Numbered from the stretch's first letter, positions 15,929 through 25,822 are shown. The stretch: DNA of 64,000 nt from MVRV01 sp964469905 (GCA_964469905.1 CAYXZW010000013.1:1-64000), one strand, 5' to 3'. Translations and numbers: made by a program. Notes: generated by a model not told the origin, from the sequence alone.

Positions 15929-18900
15929 ATGGAAGATGAAAGAAAGACCAAGAAACAACTGATCGAAGAACTAAATGCACTGCGTCTTGAGCAAATCGAA
16001 CAAACAAGAGTAACTTCCGAGAAGTTCACTAAAGCTTTTCTGCAAAATTCCATTCCCACAATCATTAGTACTGTGAAAGAAGGCAGAATTTTTGAAGCCA
16101 GTGATGCGTTTCTGCGAATTGTAGGACTTAATCGTGATGAAGTTGTCGGGCGCACTTCCATAGAAATCGGATATTTTACGCAAGAACAAAGAGCATCTTT
16201 TATCAATGAACTAAATAAAAGAGGATGCATTGAAGATTTTGAAATGGAAATCAAAGCCAGGAACGGAGATTTGAGATATGGATTATTCAATACAGTCATG
16301 ATGAGTATCAACAATGAAAATTATTTACTGACAACCATTCAAGACATCACTGCCCGGAAGCTGGCCGAGTCCCAGCTGGAGGCTGCCATAGAAGCCCTGC
16401 AGGTGATCCGTGAACGTGAAAGGGGGATTCTCCTTTCCGTCCCCCATGCTCTCTTCGGCGTGGAACAGCGGCACATTTTCTTCGCCAACGACGCCATGGA
16501 GGATGTTTTCGGCTGGAAGCCCGAAGAGTTGATCGGCAAGAGTACCCGGATTATTTTCCGCACGGACGAGGAATGGCACGAATACGGCGCCATCCTTTAC
16601 TCACGGCTCGCGACAGAACCGGTGGTCGTCTTTGAATGGGACATCCCCTTTGTGCGGAAAGACGGATCAGAATTCTTCTGCCGCATGAGTGTCTCTCGGA
16701 CTGGTGCGGAATTGGGAGAAAACAGGAGAATCGTGGCGACCTTCGAGGACATCACCTACCGCAAGCGGGCAGAGGAAAATCTGAAAAAAAGCAAAGATAT
16801 GCTGAGTCTGATTTCGGATAACATGTCCGATATGATCAGAGTGACGGACTTGCAGGGCGCTAATTTGTATACGAGTCCGTCTCATTTCAAAGGCCTCGGC
16901 TACAGGCCGGAAGAACGGATCGGCAAGTCGGTCTTTGAGGTTGTTCATCCCGACGATCTGGAAAGGATTATTAAGTTTTTTTCAGAAGGCCTCACAGACA
17001 ATCGGCGTGCCACGGCTGAATACAGGGTAAGGCACGCGGACGGTCATTATGTCTGGCTGGAGACCGTGGGGGATCTTCTCAGGGATGCCCAAGGTAAAGC
17101 AACGGCCATTGTCATGAGTTCACGGGACATTTCCCAACGGAAGGCAACCACCGAAGAGCTGATCAGAAATGAGCAGAAATACCGGACACTGATTGAAACA
17201 ACCCGGACAGGCTTCGTCATTCTTGACCAGAATGGTTTGGTACTTGATGCAAATCCGGAATACGTGCGTTTGACCGGACACCATAATCTTAGCGAAATCG
17301 TGGGCAAAAGCGTTATCGAATGGACTGCCGATCACGACAAAGAAAAAAACACAGCGGCCGTCGGGGAATGTTTTGGGAAAGGATATATCAGAAACCTGGA
17401 AATCGGCTATGTGGATGCAAAGGGCAACATCACGCCCATTGAGATTAATGCAACACTCATGCAATCAGGGGGAGTGACTCAGATACTAACACTATGTCGT
17501 GACATCACCGAGCGCAAGAAGGCGGAGGAAGAACTCCTCATTAAAGACCGTGCCATTGCTTCCTCATTTAATGCAATCGCTATATCCGACTTAGATGGTA
17601 AGTTGACATATGTAAACGATGCTTTATTAAACATTTGGGGATACTCAGCCCAAGAAGCACTTAATATTAATGCTGCTGATCTCGCTTCCAGTAAAGACGA
17701 AATTAATCAGATAATAAATGATATACAAGAGAAGGGTTTTAGCTTTGGGGAATCTATTGGAATACGAAAAAATGGCTCTCTTTTTAATCTCCAATTTTTC
17801 GCCAGCCTTATTACCAGTTCTGAAAATAAGCCAATTGCAATGCTTTCTACTTTTCTGGACATCACCGAGCGCAAGCAGGCGGATAGATTTTTTAAAGAAG
17901 TCATAACTAAGAATCCGATGTCAATTCAAATTTTAGATAAGGAAGGGTTTACACTGGAGGTGAACCCCTCCTTTGAGTTGCTTTTTGGAGCTATGCCTCC
18001 TTCGGACTATTCGATTTTTAATGATATTCAATTAGCGAAACAAGGTATGGGTGCGATCTTTGACCAATTAAGAAATGGTGAGGTTGTTCACATTCCTGAT
18101 ACGTATTTCAACGTGCGGGATTCGATCTCCGGGCTGCCGGATGTTCCTGTTTGGGTAAAGACTATTGGTTTTCCGTTAAATGACAGCAATCAAAAACCGG
18201 TTAGATTTATTCTAATGCACGAAAACATCACCGCACGTAAAAAGTCAGAGGAAGCTTTAAAAACATCCGAGGTCAACTACCGTGAGATATTCAACGCGGT
18301 CAACGATGCCATTTGGGTCCATGACATTGAGACCGCGAAATTTCTTGATGTAAACAACACTGTAACAGAAATATTTGGACACTCGGTCAGTGAAGCGTTG
18401 AATATGAATGTAGCGGACATTTCTTCGGGTGTCCCTCCATTTGTACAGGAGACGGCCATGGAGCTGTTTAGAAAGGCTGCAGGAGGGCAACCACAGTTCT
18501 TCGAATGGCAATGCAAGCACAAGGATGGCCACCTTTTCTGGACCGAAGTCAACTTAAAACGGGCAACCATAGCTGGTAAAGAATGCGTTTTGGCCATTGA
18601 GCGTGACATCACCGAGCGCAAGCAGGCGGAAGTGATGAGGCGGGAACAGGAAAACAAGCTATCGAGTATCTTCCGTGCCGCCCCGGTCGGCATCGGGATG
18701 GTCATCAACAGGGTGTTTCAGGAATGCAACGATACGCTTTGTCTGATGACGGGTTATTCCCGCGAGGAGCTGCTGGGCAAAAATGCCCGAATACTCTATA
18801 CGACTGACGAAGACTACGAATATGTAGGAAAAACAAAGTATCGTCAAATTGCTGAAAATGGTATCGGAACAGTGGAGACGCACTGGAAGAGAAAAGACGG

Positions 18901-20155
18901 GAAGGTCATTGATATTATCTTAAGTTCGACACCGCTTGAGCCCGATGATCTTGCCAAAGGTGTTACCTTTACGGCTCTGGACATCACCGAGCGCAAACAG
19001 GCCGAAGAGGAGAAGCGTATACTGAAGGAGCGCCTGCAGCACGCCGAAAAGATAGAAGCCATCGGCACCCTGGCCGGTGGAGTCGCCCATGATTTCAATA
19101 ATCTGCTTATGGGTATCCAGGGGAATGCTTCCCTTGCCCTAAAGGATATTGATCCAACACATCCCACTTATGAAAACCTCAAGCGGATTGAGGAACAGGT
19201 GCAAAGCGGGGCCACCCTGACGAAGCAACTTCTGGGATTTGCCCGCGGGGGGAAATATGAGGTCAAGCCCACGGATATGAACGAGATCCTGGAAAAGATA
19301 TCTTCTATGTTCGGCAGAACCAAGAAGGAAATATCCATCCAGCGTAAACACGGCAAAGATCTCTGGAGCGTGGAGGTTGACCGGGGACAGATGGAGCAGG
19401 TCTTCCTGAATCTATATGTGAATGCCTGGCAGGCCATGCCCGGGGGCGGGGAGATCTATCTGGAGACCCAGAATGTTCTGCTGGATGAGGCAATAGCACT
19501 TTCCTTATTCGCGAAACCGGGGAAATATGTAAAAATAGCGGTCACGGATACCGGTACCGGGATGGACGAGAAGACAAAAGCACGGATATTTGAGCCCTTT
19601 TTCACAACGAAGGGAATGGGAAGAGGTTCCGGTTTGGGTCTGGCGACAGTCTATGGGATCATTAAAGGGCACCATGGCATGATCAATGTGTACAGTGAGC
19701 CCGGTCATGGAACAACATTTACCGTCTATTTGCCCGCTTCGGAGAAAGAAGTGGTAACGGAAAAGACGGCAACCGAGGAAATTGTCAGGGGCAAGGAAAC
19801 GATTCTGCTGGTAGATGATCAAAAGATGGTAATGGAAGTGAGCAAGGAAATGCTGGAGACCCTGGGATACAAGGTCTATGCTGCCGGCAGCGGTCAGGAG
19901 GCTATTGCTGTTTACATGGAGAAGAAAGATAAAATAGATCTGGTCATTCTGGATATGATCATGCCGGGGATATCGGGAGCAGGAACTTTCGACCGTCTCA
20001 GGGAGATCAATCCGGATGTCAAGATTCTTCTATCCAGCGGTTACAGCCTCAACGGCCAGGCCCAGGAGATTCTGGACCGCGGCTGCAAAGGATTCCTCCA
20101 AAAGCCCTTTCGTCTTTCCCAATTATCCGGCAAGATAAGGGAGATTCTGGACTGA
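15929..20155 (+). CDS. Cytoplasmic hybrid histidine kinase with eight PAS domains and C-terminal receiver
   Basis: 1408 residues, no membrane segment. Eight PAS units end at successive D-I-T-x-R-K type linkers: about 25-150, 155-285, 290-410, 412-535, 537-650, 652-775, 780-900 and 905-1030. HisKA follows with the H box TLAGGVAHDFNNLL (phospho-acceptor His1054), then HATPase with LNLYVNAWQAMPGGG, DTGTGM and RGSGLGLATVYGIIKGHHG. The receiver holds LVDDQK, phospho-acceptor Asp1342 in LVILDMIMPG, and KPF. It is an NtrB-like bacterial hybrid kinase that should sense intracellular signals through the PAS array. Linkers are repeated at DNA level (17501, 17858, 18605, 18980), and base composition shifts between PAS units. 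No cognate DNA-binding regulator lies next to it. Confidence 0.93.
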   Translation: MEDERKTKKQLIEELNALRLEQIEQTRVTSEKFTKAFLQNSIPTIISTVKEGRIFEASDAFLRIVGLNRDEVVGRTSIEIGYFTQEQRASFINELNKRGCIEDFEMEIKARNGDLRYGLFNTVMMSINNENYLLTTIQDITARKLAESQLEAAIEALQVIRERERGILLSVPHALFGVEQRHIFFANDAMEDVFGWKPEELIGKSTRIIFRTDEEWHEYGAILYSRLATEPVVVFEWDIPFVRKDGSEFFCRMSVSRTGAELGENRRIVATFEDITYRKRAEENLKKSKDMLSLISDNMSDMIRVTDLQGANLYTSPSHFKGLGYRPEERIGKSVFEVVHPDDLERIIKFFSEGLTDNRRATAEYRVRHADGHYVWLETVGDLLRDAQGKATAIVMSSRDISQRKATTEELIRNEQKYRTLIETTRTGFVILDQNGLVLDANPEYVRLTGHHNLSEIVGKSVIEWTADHDKEKNTAAVGECFGKGYIRNLEIGYVDAKGNITPIEINATLMQSGGVTQILTLCRDITERKKAEEELLIKDRAIASSFNAIAISDLDGKLTYVNDALLNIWGYSAQEALNINAADLASSKDEINQIINDIQEKGFSFGESIGIRKNGSLFNLQFFASLITSSENKPIAMLSTFLDITERKQADRFFKEVITKNPMSIQILDKEGFTLEVNPSFELLFGAMPPSDYSIFNDIQLAKQGMGAIFDQLRNGEVVHIPDTYFNVRDSISGLPDVPVWVKTIGFPLNDSNQKPVRFILMHENITARKKSEEALKTSEVNYREIFNAVNDAIWVHDIETAKFLDVNNTVTEIFGHSVSEALNMNVADISSGVPPFVQETAMELFRKAAGGQPQFFEWQCKHKDGHLFWTEVNLKRATIAGKECVLAIERDITERKQAEVMRREQENKLSSIFRAAPVGIGMVINRVFQECNDTLCLMTGYSREELLGKNARILYTTDEDYEYVGKTKYRQIAENGIGTVETHWKRKDGKVIDIILSSTPLEPDDLAKGVTFTALDITERKQAEEEKRILKERLQHAEKIEAIGTLAGGVAHDFNNLLMGIQGNASLALKDIDPTHPTYENLKRIEEQVQSGATLTKQLLGFARGGKYEVKPTDMNEILEKISSMFGRTKKEISIQRKHGKDLWSVEVDRGQMEQVFLNLYVNAWQAMPGGGEIYLETQNVLLDEAIALSLFAKPGKYVKIAVTDTGTGMDEKTKARIFEPFFTTKGMGRGSGLGLATVYGIIKGHHGMINVYSEPGHGTTFTVYLPASEKEVVTEKTATEEIVRGKETILLVDDQKMVMEVSKEMLETLGYKVYAAGSGQEAIAVYMEKKDKIDLVILDMIMPGISGAGTFDRLREINPDVKILLSSGYSLNGQAQEILDRGCKGFLQKPFRLSQLSGKIREILD

Positions 20156-20175
20156 ACACGAGCATTGCTGGCAAG

Positions 20176-20279
20176 TGATAATATGCGCTTCAATACCAAA
20201 TCCAAAAACAATTGACTTGTTGAGTAACAAATGTGTCACACATTATCTGATAATGAGCTCCGATACTAAATCCAGAATT
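20176..20279. repeat. Imperfect direct repeat of about 31 bases
   Basis: TGATAATATGCGCTTC... (20176-20208) recurs, diverged, as TGATAATGAGCTCC... (20248-20279); both share ATAC-x-AAATCCA-x-AA. The second copy encodes the last residues of the neighbouring minus-strand gene, so its tail may have been partly duplicated into the intergenic space. Confidence 0.4.
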
Positions 20280-20602
20280 CCGCCGGGCGTATAAAAGTAT
20301 AACTCATGCGCTGTAACTTGCTGGCGTTTATCGGCTGATTCCTGAAGAATAGGAACAATTTCAATGGCCGTAATATCAAGCCAGATTTTGTCTAAATTTA
20401 TCCGGACAATGGCGCCCTGGGCATTGCGTTCATAGGGGATTTTATAAGAAGTCAACACACGGGCAACAAAATCATTCTTCTGATTAGTGACAAAAGCAGC
20501 CCGCTGTTTTAGCGCCCGAATCTTACCATATTCCTGAGCCTGGGCTACATGCCCGCACAAGAAAAAGAATATCACCACCAGTAAATAGATGCGAATCTTC
20601 AT
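20243..20602 (-). CDS. Small exported protein of unknown function
   Basis: 119 residues with a clear signal peptide: IYLLVVIFFFLCGHVAQAQ with an AQA-type cleavage site near residue 22. The mature part is about 97 residues of mixed alpha/beta character (FVARVLTSYKIPYERNA, GAIVRINLDKIWLDITAIEI). There is an AAGGAGC ribosome-binding site. I do not recognise a family. It lies alone between the hybrid kinase and the divergent acyl-CoA dehydrogenase. Confidence 0.7.
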   Translation of the reverse strand: MKIRIYLLVVIFFFLCGHVAQAQEYGKIRALKQRAAFVTNQKNDFVARVLTSYKIPYERNAQGAIVRINLDKIWLDITAIEIVPILQESADKRQQVTAHELYFYTPGGILDLVSELIIR

Positions 20603-20755
20603 ATATTGCTCCTTTTTCCAAGATTGTTATAGCGTAAGTTGATTTTACATCGCCTTTCCCTGATATGCCAGACAAAGTTTTCTTGTTTCCTTTTCTTGAT
20701 TTTGCTTTTCTTTTGAGTTATTGGTGCAACCATAGTTTCTGGAGGGAGATTACAT

Positions 20756-21907
20756 TTGCAGCAAAACCCCAGCGAAAAACATAAACTTATTCGCAGTTCA
20801 GTGCGGCATTTTGCCGAAACCGAATTGGCGCCGATTGCCGCCGAAAGCGATCAGAACGCCGTCTTTCCGGTTGCCGTCATCGAAAAGATGAAGGAACTTA
20901 ATTATTTTGGCCTGCAAGTGCCCCGGGAATTTGGCGGGGCGGCACTTGATGCGGTAAGCTCGGCCATTGTGGTCGAAGAACTATCCCGCGTTTGTGCGGC
21001 GGTGGGGCTTTGCATTGCGGTTCATAACGGCGTTGCCGTTTATCCGCTTCTCCGGTTTGGTACTCAGGAGCAAAAAGAGCATTATCTGCCACGGTTGGCT
21101 GCCGGTGCAATTATCGGTGCTTTCAGCCTTACCGAGCCTAACGCCGGCTCGGATGCCGGGAGTATCGAGACAACGGCAGTACAAAAAGACGAATGCTATA
21201 TTCTTAACGGTACGAAAATATTTGTTACTAACGGCGGTATTTGTGATCTGGTTTTAATATGTGCCTTAACATCCGACAGCGCCCGCCAGCAGGCCAGTGT
21301 GTTCATTGTCGAGAGTGGATTTAAAGGCTTTTTGCGCGGCGAGAGGGAAAATCTTTGCGGAATGCGTGCCAATCCGGTTTCTTCACTATTTCTGGAAGAT
21401 TGCCGGGTGCCCCGGAAGAATATATTAGGTCAAAACGGGGATGGCTTGAAAATCGCGCTTGGGGCTTTAGATAACGGGCGCATCGGTATTGCCGCGCAGG
21501 CATTGGGTATTGCCCAGGGCGCAGTGGAAGCGGCTGTCAAATATGCCAAGGAGAGGCACCAGTTTAAGAAACCGATTGCTGCTCAACAGACCATCCAGAA
21601 TTATCTTGCCGATATGGTTACGGAAGTTGCTGCGGCACGTCTGCTTCTGTATCGTGCCTGTACTTTAAAAGATGAAGGGACAAGTTTTGGTACCGAAGCT
21701 GCTATGGCCAAGCTTTATTGCAGCAAGGTTGCAATGAATGTTACGTCTCTGGCCGTACAAATTCATGGCGGCTACGGTTACAGCAAGGAATACGATGTGG
21801 AACGATTTTTTCGCGATGCCAAGGTAACGGAAATATACGAAGGCACCAATGAAATTCAGAGGATGGTTATAGCCCGGGCGGTGCTTTCCCAATGGACGCC
21901 CACGTAA
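20756..21907 (+). CDS. Acyl-CoA dehydrogenase
   Basis: 383 residues, TTG start behind GGAGGGA. An FAD enzyme that oxidises acyl-CoA to the trans-2-enoyl-CoA. Signatures: AFSLTEPNAGSDAGSIETTA (about 122-141), GTKIFVTNGG, the C-terminal QIHGGYGYSKEYDVERFFRDAK and EIYEGTNEIQRMVIAR, in which the Glu of YEGT is the usual catalytic base for short/medium-chain enzymes. Electrons should go to the ETF encoded downstream. The stop codon lies inside the left end of the palindromic element at 21903-22013. Chain length or glutaryl/benzoate-pathway substrate cannot be decided. Confidence 0.92.
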   Translation: MQQNPSEKHKLIRSSVRHFAETELAPIAAESDQNAVFPVAVIEKMKELNYFGLQVPREFGGAALDAVSSAIVVEELSRVCAAVGLCIAVHNGVAVYPLLRFGTQEQKEHYLPRLAAGAIIGAFSLTEPNAGSDAGSIETTAVQKDECYILNGTKIFVTNGGICDLVLICALTSDSARQQASVFIVESGFKGFLRGERENLCGMRANPVSSLFLEDCRVPRKNILGQNGDGLKIALGALDNGRIGIAAQALGIAQGAVEAAVKYAKERHQFKKPIAAQQTIQNYLADMVTEVAAARLLLYRACTLKDEGTSFGTEAAMAKLYCSKVAMNVTSLAVQIHGGYGYSKEYDVERFFRDAKVTEIYEGTNEIQRMVIARAVLSQWTPT

Positions 21908-22013
21908 AAAGTCCATATGCTGCGTTGCGCTGCATCCCTCGTCGTTGAGGCGTACGTTGAAAGTACGCCTCACTCCTCGTGATTTGCGTGCCTTGCCTCT
22001 GGAGCTTTTTACG
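21903..22013. repeat. Palindromic MITE-like element between acyl-CoA dehydrogenase and etfB
   Basis: The ends CGTAAAAAGTCC (21903-21914) and GGAGCTTTTTACG (22001-22013) are inverted copies. At the centre GAGGCGTAC (21947-21955) and GTACGCCTC (21963-21971) form a perfect 9-base stem around GTTGAAA. The arms between are imperfectly complementary. No coding capacity, so it would be moved in trans. Similar palindromes with GTAAAAAGTCC ends are common between genes of sulfate-reducing and syntrophic deltaproteobacteria (from memory). The element supplies the TAA stop of the upstream gene. Confidence 0.7.
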
Positions 22014-22063
22014 AGGTCGTCGAAAGTTACTAATATTATAAATTTAAAGAGATTGTCGAAAAT

Positions 22064-22897
22064 ATGCTGAATCTGATCGTTTGTTTAAAACAAGTTCCGA
22101 TGGTAACGGAGCTGCCCTGGGATGAAAAAACAGGCACGTTGCGGCGTGATCTGGCGGCCGGTCAGATGAATCTGGCCTGCCTGCATGCGCTGGAAGCGGC
22201 TCTGCAAATCAAAGAGCAGCATGCATCCAATATTACCGCCATTACTATGGGGCCGACCGCAGCACAAGAAGTGCTGTATGAAGCTATCGCCCTGGGAGCA
22301 GACAGGGGTATCCATATTAGTGATCGGATATTTGCCGGTTCCGATACTTACGCGACATCTTTGATTTTAGCCAAGGCGATCAGGAAGGAATGCCCCCATT
22401 ATGATTTGATCCTTTGCGGTTCTTATACATCAGATAGCGAAACGGCACAGGTAGGACCGCAGATTGCGGAAGAATTGGATTTACCGGCTGCAGCGTATAT
22501 TGAAAAACTGGAAATTACCGGCCGGACTTTGCGCGTCCGTCGGCTGGTCGATAATTTCCGTGAAACGCTGGAAATGGAATTTCCCGCGCTGGTTACCGTT
22601 TCCCTGGAAAATTATAAGCCGCGTTACACACGGCTTGCCGGTTTGGGCAATGCGTTTGATACCGGCAATATTATCAGCCTTAATGCCCGGGATTTGGGAA
22701 TAAGTGCGGCATCAATGGCCGCGGATGGCTCCCGAACGCAAGTTCGGAAAGTGTATTTGAGAAAAGCTAAAAAGGAAAACGTTGTGCTGAAAGGTACGGC
22801 CGCGAATGTTGTTAATGAATTTCTCAACAAATATGAAAGCAAGATCAGCTGGGCTATAGGCAAGGATATTGAGGAAGCAGGCGGCGGAGATGAATAG
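22064..22897 (+). CDS. etfB: Electron transfer flavoprotein subunit beta
   Basis: 277 residues. Begins LIVCLKQVP as usual for EtfB; the nucleotide-binding loop reads ALGADRGIHISDRIFAGSDT (about 83-102), the DR-x-FAG-(S/A)-DT form seen in electron-bifurcating-type and related anaerobe EtfBs rather than the mitochondrial type. LILCGSYTSDSETAQVGPQIAEEL completes the signature. Partner of EtfA, with which it overlaps by 8 bases. Receives electrons from the acyl-CoA dehydrogenase upstream. Whether it bifurcates is undecided. Confidence 0.93.
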   Translation: MLNLIVCLKQVPMVTELPWDEKTGTLRRDLAAGQMNLACLHALEAALQIKEQHASNITAITMGPTAAQEVLYEAIALGADRGIHISDRIFAGSDTYATSLILAKAIRKECPHYDLILCGSYTSDSETAQVGPQIAEELDLPAAAYIEKLEITGRTLRVRRLVDNFRETLEMEFPALVTVSLENYKPRYTRLAGLGNAFDTGNIISLNARDLGISAASMAADGSRTQVRKVYLRKAKKENVVLKGTAANVVNEFLNKYESKISWAIGKDIEEAGGGDE

Positions 22898-23891
22898 CAA
22901 GCAAAAAAGCATCTGGGTGTTTGGCGATTACCGCAATTATTTCCAGAATAGGGTGACACTGCAATTATTGTCCAAAGCAGTTGATCTTTCTTCCACAATT
23001 CAGGCCGAAGTTTGTGCAGTTGTCTTCGGCCATGAAGTTGATGAATATATAATGGAATATACCGCCCATGGCGCGGATCGTTTGCTGGTAATTGATGATC
23101 CTGCGTTAAAAAGCTACAGTACGGAACGATACCTGGCGCTCCTGGAAAATCTGGCTCACGAAAGAGACCCGGACATTATTTTGATTGGCGCAACTGACTT
23201 TGGCCGCGAATTTGCGCCGCGGTTGGCCAAGCGGTTGAAAACCGGTTTATCTGCCGATTGTGTTGGTCTGGAAATGACCGCCGATGGCCTGTTAGTGCAA
23301 ATAGCTCCGTCTTTTGGCGGCAATATGCTGGCGGAAATTATCACGCCGGATCATCGTCCGCAGATGGCCACGGTACGGCCGGGAACTTTTAAGGAAATAC
23401 CCCACAATTATGAGCGCAGCAGTATTGTGGAAAGACTGCCCCTGATGAAAAATCTGCCCGAACCGCGCATGCGGCTGGTGGAATATGAACGCTCGGCGGA
23501 AAGAGAGCACACTATTGAAACTGCGGCGGTTATTGTTTGTGGTGGCCGGGGAATGGGCAATAAAAAGAAGTTTAAAAAATTACATGATCTGGCCAAGCTT
23601 CTAGGCGGAGATGTGGGCGCCACCAGACCTGTGGTATATTCAGGCTGGGCAGACCATTCCGCGCTGGTTGGCCAGGCCGGCAAACATATCAAACCAAAAA
23701 TTCTTTTTTCATTCGGGATAAGCGGCGCCATTCAACATACGGCTGGTTTAGGCGAAGCGGACTTTGTTGTCGCTATTAATAAAAACCCGCAGGCCACAAT
23801 GATGAAAATGGCTGATATAGCAATTGTGGGTGATGCCGGTGACGTACTTGATGCTGTTCTTAAGGGTCTACGGAAAAGAATTCGGGAATAA
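22890..23891 (+). CDS. etfA: Electron transfer flavoprotein subunit alpha
   Basis: Start set at ATG 22890, overlapping the etfB stop, with GGCGGAG just upstream; a longer frame from TTG 22869 is less likely. About 333 residues. The C-terminal FAD domain is complete: VCGGRGMGNKKKF, GATRPVVYSGW, VGQAGKHIKPKILFSFGISG, IQHTAGL, AINKNPQATMMKMADIAIVGD. No N-terminal ferredoxin domain. Forms the heterodimer with EtfB that passes electrons from acyl-CoA dehydrogenase to the membrane quinone oxidoreductase or other acceptors. Confidence 0.94.
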   Translation: MNSKQKSIWVFGDYRNYFQNRVTLQLLSKAVDLSSTIQAEVCAVVFGHEVDEYIMEYTAHGADRLLVIDDPALKSYSTERYLALLENLAHERDPDIILIGATDFGREFAPRLAKRLKTGLSADCVGLEMTADGLLVQIAPSFGGNMLAEIITPDHRPQMATVRPGTFKEIPHNYERSSIVERLPLMKNLPEPRMRLVEYERSAEREHTIETAAVIVCGGRGMGNKKKFKKLHDLAKLLGGDVGATRPVVYSGWADHSALVGQAGKHIKPKILFSFGISGAIQHTAGLGEADFVVAINKNPQATMMKMADIAIVGDAGDVLDAVLKGLRKRIRE

Positions 23892-23989
23892 TTTTTGTTA
23901 AATCAAATGATGTTAATAACAAAAGATACCCAGGGCGATAACATAAAGACACATCTTATAATTCAGATACTTCACGCTCCAGCCACCTG

Positions 23990-25783
23990 GTGCCGCCAGA
24001 AATGACAAAGGATATTCCACAACAAACACCTCGGGTTGTGCTGCGCGATGCAGCCAACGGGAAGTGGTTGGAGTTCACGTCGCCTTGTCGGATCATCACA
24101 ACCCGTCTAATTGAAGATGTGCTGCCGCTCATTCGCCGGATGGAAGAAGCAGTTCGGATCGATGGTCTTTATGCTGCAGGCTTCATATCTTACGAGGCTG
24201 CTCCTGCTTTTGATCCTGCTTTGTCTGTTAAGGATGACGGGGAGTTCCCCCTGCTCTGGTTCGGGCTGTTCGAACAGGTAAGAGAAATTACCCTGCCGGC
24301 CAATGGTGATGAATCAATAGCTGCGGTGCAATGGGAGCCGTCGGTAAAGCATGCCGAATACCGCCATTGTCTGGGGCAAATTCGCGAGTTGATTGCTGCG
24401 GGCGATACGTATCAAGTCAATTTCACCTACCGCCTGCGGGCGAAGACCGATATTGATCCGTGGAATATTTTTCTACAGATTGCCGGGGACGGGGAAGCAC
24501 CTTTTGCCGCGTTCGTGGACACGGGAGAATGGGCCGTCTGCAGCGCATCGCCGGAGCTTTTTCTTAAGATCGATGGCGACGCGATAGAGTCGCGTCCCAT
24601 GAAGGGCACGTCGGCAAGGGGGTTGTGGTTCGAGGATGATAGGACCAACAGGGAAACCCTGAGAAGCTCCGCAAAAGAACAAGCGGAAAATGTGATGATT
24701 GTGGATATGGTCCGCAATGACCTGGGGCGCATAGCGCTTGCCGGCAGCGTTAACGTTCCCTTCTTATTCGCCGTCGAACAGTATCCAATCGTCTGGCAGA
24801 TGACATCCACAGTCCGTGCCCGGACACATGAATCGTTGGATCGCATACTTCAGGCCACTTTTCCTCCGGCCTCCATTACCGGAGCGCCGAAACGACGCAC
24901 CATGGAGATCATTGCCGAGCTGGAATCAACACCGCGGCACATTTATTGCGGCACAATCGGTTTCCTGGCTCCGGGAGGTCTTGCCCAGTTCAATGTTGCC
25001 ATTCGGACCGTTTTACTCTCCAAGGCCAGCGGACAAGTGGAATATGGCGTCGGGGGCGGAATTGTCTGGGATTCACAGACGGCAAATGAGTATCAGGAAT
25101 GCCTGACCAAGACAAAAGTACTGAAACCCGGAACACGGAATTTCGATCTTCTGGAAACAATGCTGTGGTCGCCGTCCGGTGGATACTTGCTGCTGGATTA
25201 CCATATGAAGCGTCTGTCCCAATCAGCGGCTTACTTTGGTTTTACGGTGAATATACGCAAAATACCAGACGAGTTGGCAAATGTTGTGGCTGGTCTGTCT
25301 GCGGGGCCGCATAAACTGCGCTTGCTTATTTCCCGCTCAGGGGCCATCCACTGCACGGCAACTCCCCTGGAATCAACTTACTTTCGCTTTGGTGATCTTG
25401 TTTTAGCCGTCAGTCCGGTCGACAGCGGCGATCTGTTTCTGTATCATAAGACGACCAATCGTCGTGTCTATGAAGATGCCGTCAGGATGTGCGGGGGCAG
25501 CAAGGACGTACTGTTGTTCAATGAAAAGGGAGAGATCACCGAGTCCACCGTGGCCAATGTGGCAGTCGAAATTGATGGTGTGCTATACACGCCTCCCGTG
25601 CAATGTGGTCTGCTGCCCGGTACGCAACGTGCCTGGATGCTTGATCATGCTCAGCTGCACGAGAGAGTCATCAGCATTGAGGATATGCAAAGTAGTCCGA
25701 ATGTTTACCTTTTGAATTCTATTCGGGGGATGCATAAGGTGCTTATTCTTACGTCAGGAGAATACCGGCCGCATGACCGGTAA
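23990..25783 (+). CDS. pabB-pabC: Fused aminodeoxychorismate synthase component I / aminodeoxychorismate lyase
   Basis: 597 residues; GTG start at 23990 or ATG at 24002. Residues about 1-375 are the chorismate-binding synthase: ESRPMKGTSARG, with the Lys that distinguishes PabB from anthranilate synthase, and SITGAPKRRTMEIIAELE. About 385-590 are a class IV PLP lyase: the candidate PLP Lys in HKTTNRRVYEDA, NEKGEITESTVANVAV and GLLPGTQRAWML. Together, with a separate glutaminase (PabA, not in this window), they convert chorismate to p-aminobenzoate for folate. Such fusions are common in anaerobes. Confidence 0.93.
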   Translation: MPPEMTKDIPQQTPRVVLRDAANGKWLEFTSPCRIITTRLIEDVLPLIRRMEEAVRIDGLYAAGFISYEAAPAFDPALSVKDDGEFPLLWFGLFEQVREITLPANGDESIAAVQWEPSVKHAEYRHCLGQIRELIAAGDTYQVNFTYRLRAKTDIDPWNIFLQIAGDGEAPFAAFVDTGEWAVCSASPELFLKIDGDAIESRPMKGTSARGLWFEDDRTNRETLRSSAKEQAENVMIVDMVRNDLGRIALAGSVNVPFLFAVEQYPIVWQMTSTVRARTHESLDRILQATFPPASITGAPKRRTMEIIAELESTPRHIYCGTIGFLAPGGLAQFNVAIRTVLLSKASGQVEYGVGGGIVWDSQTANEYQECLTKTKVLKPGTRNFDLLETMLWSPSGGYLLLDYHMKRLSQSAAYFGFTVNIRKIPDELANVVAGLSAGPHKLRLLISRSGAIHCTATPLESTYFRFGDLVLAVSPVDSGDLFLYHKTTNRRVYEDAVRMCGGSKDVLLFNEKGEITESTVANVAVEIDGVLYTPPVQCGLLPGTQRAWMLDHAQLHERVISIEDMQSSPNVYLLNSIRGMHKVLILTSGEYRPHDR

Positions 25784-25822
25784 AATTTTTGGGTTGTAAA
25801 GAAAGGAAGGAAGATCAGCACT

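Noticed and set aside
23892..23930. TTTTGTTA...TAACAAAA inverted repeat after etfA.
   Set aside because: Purely AT stem; not a convincing terminator or binding site.
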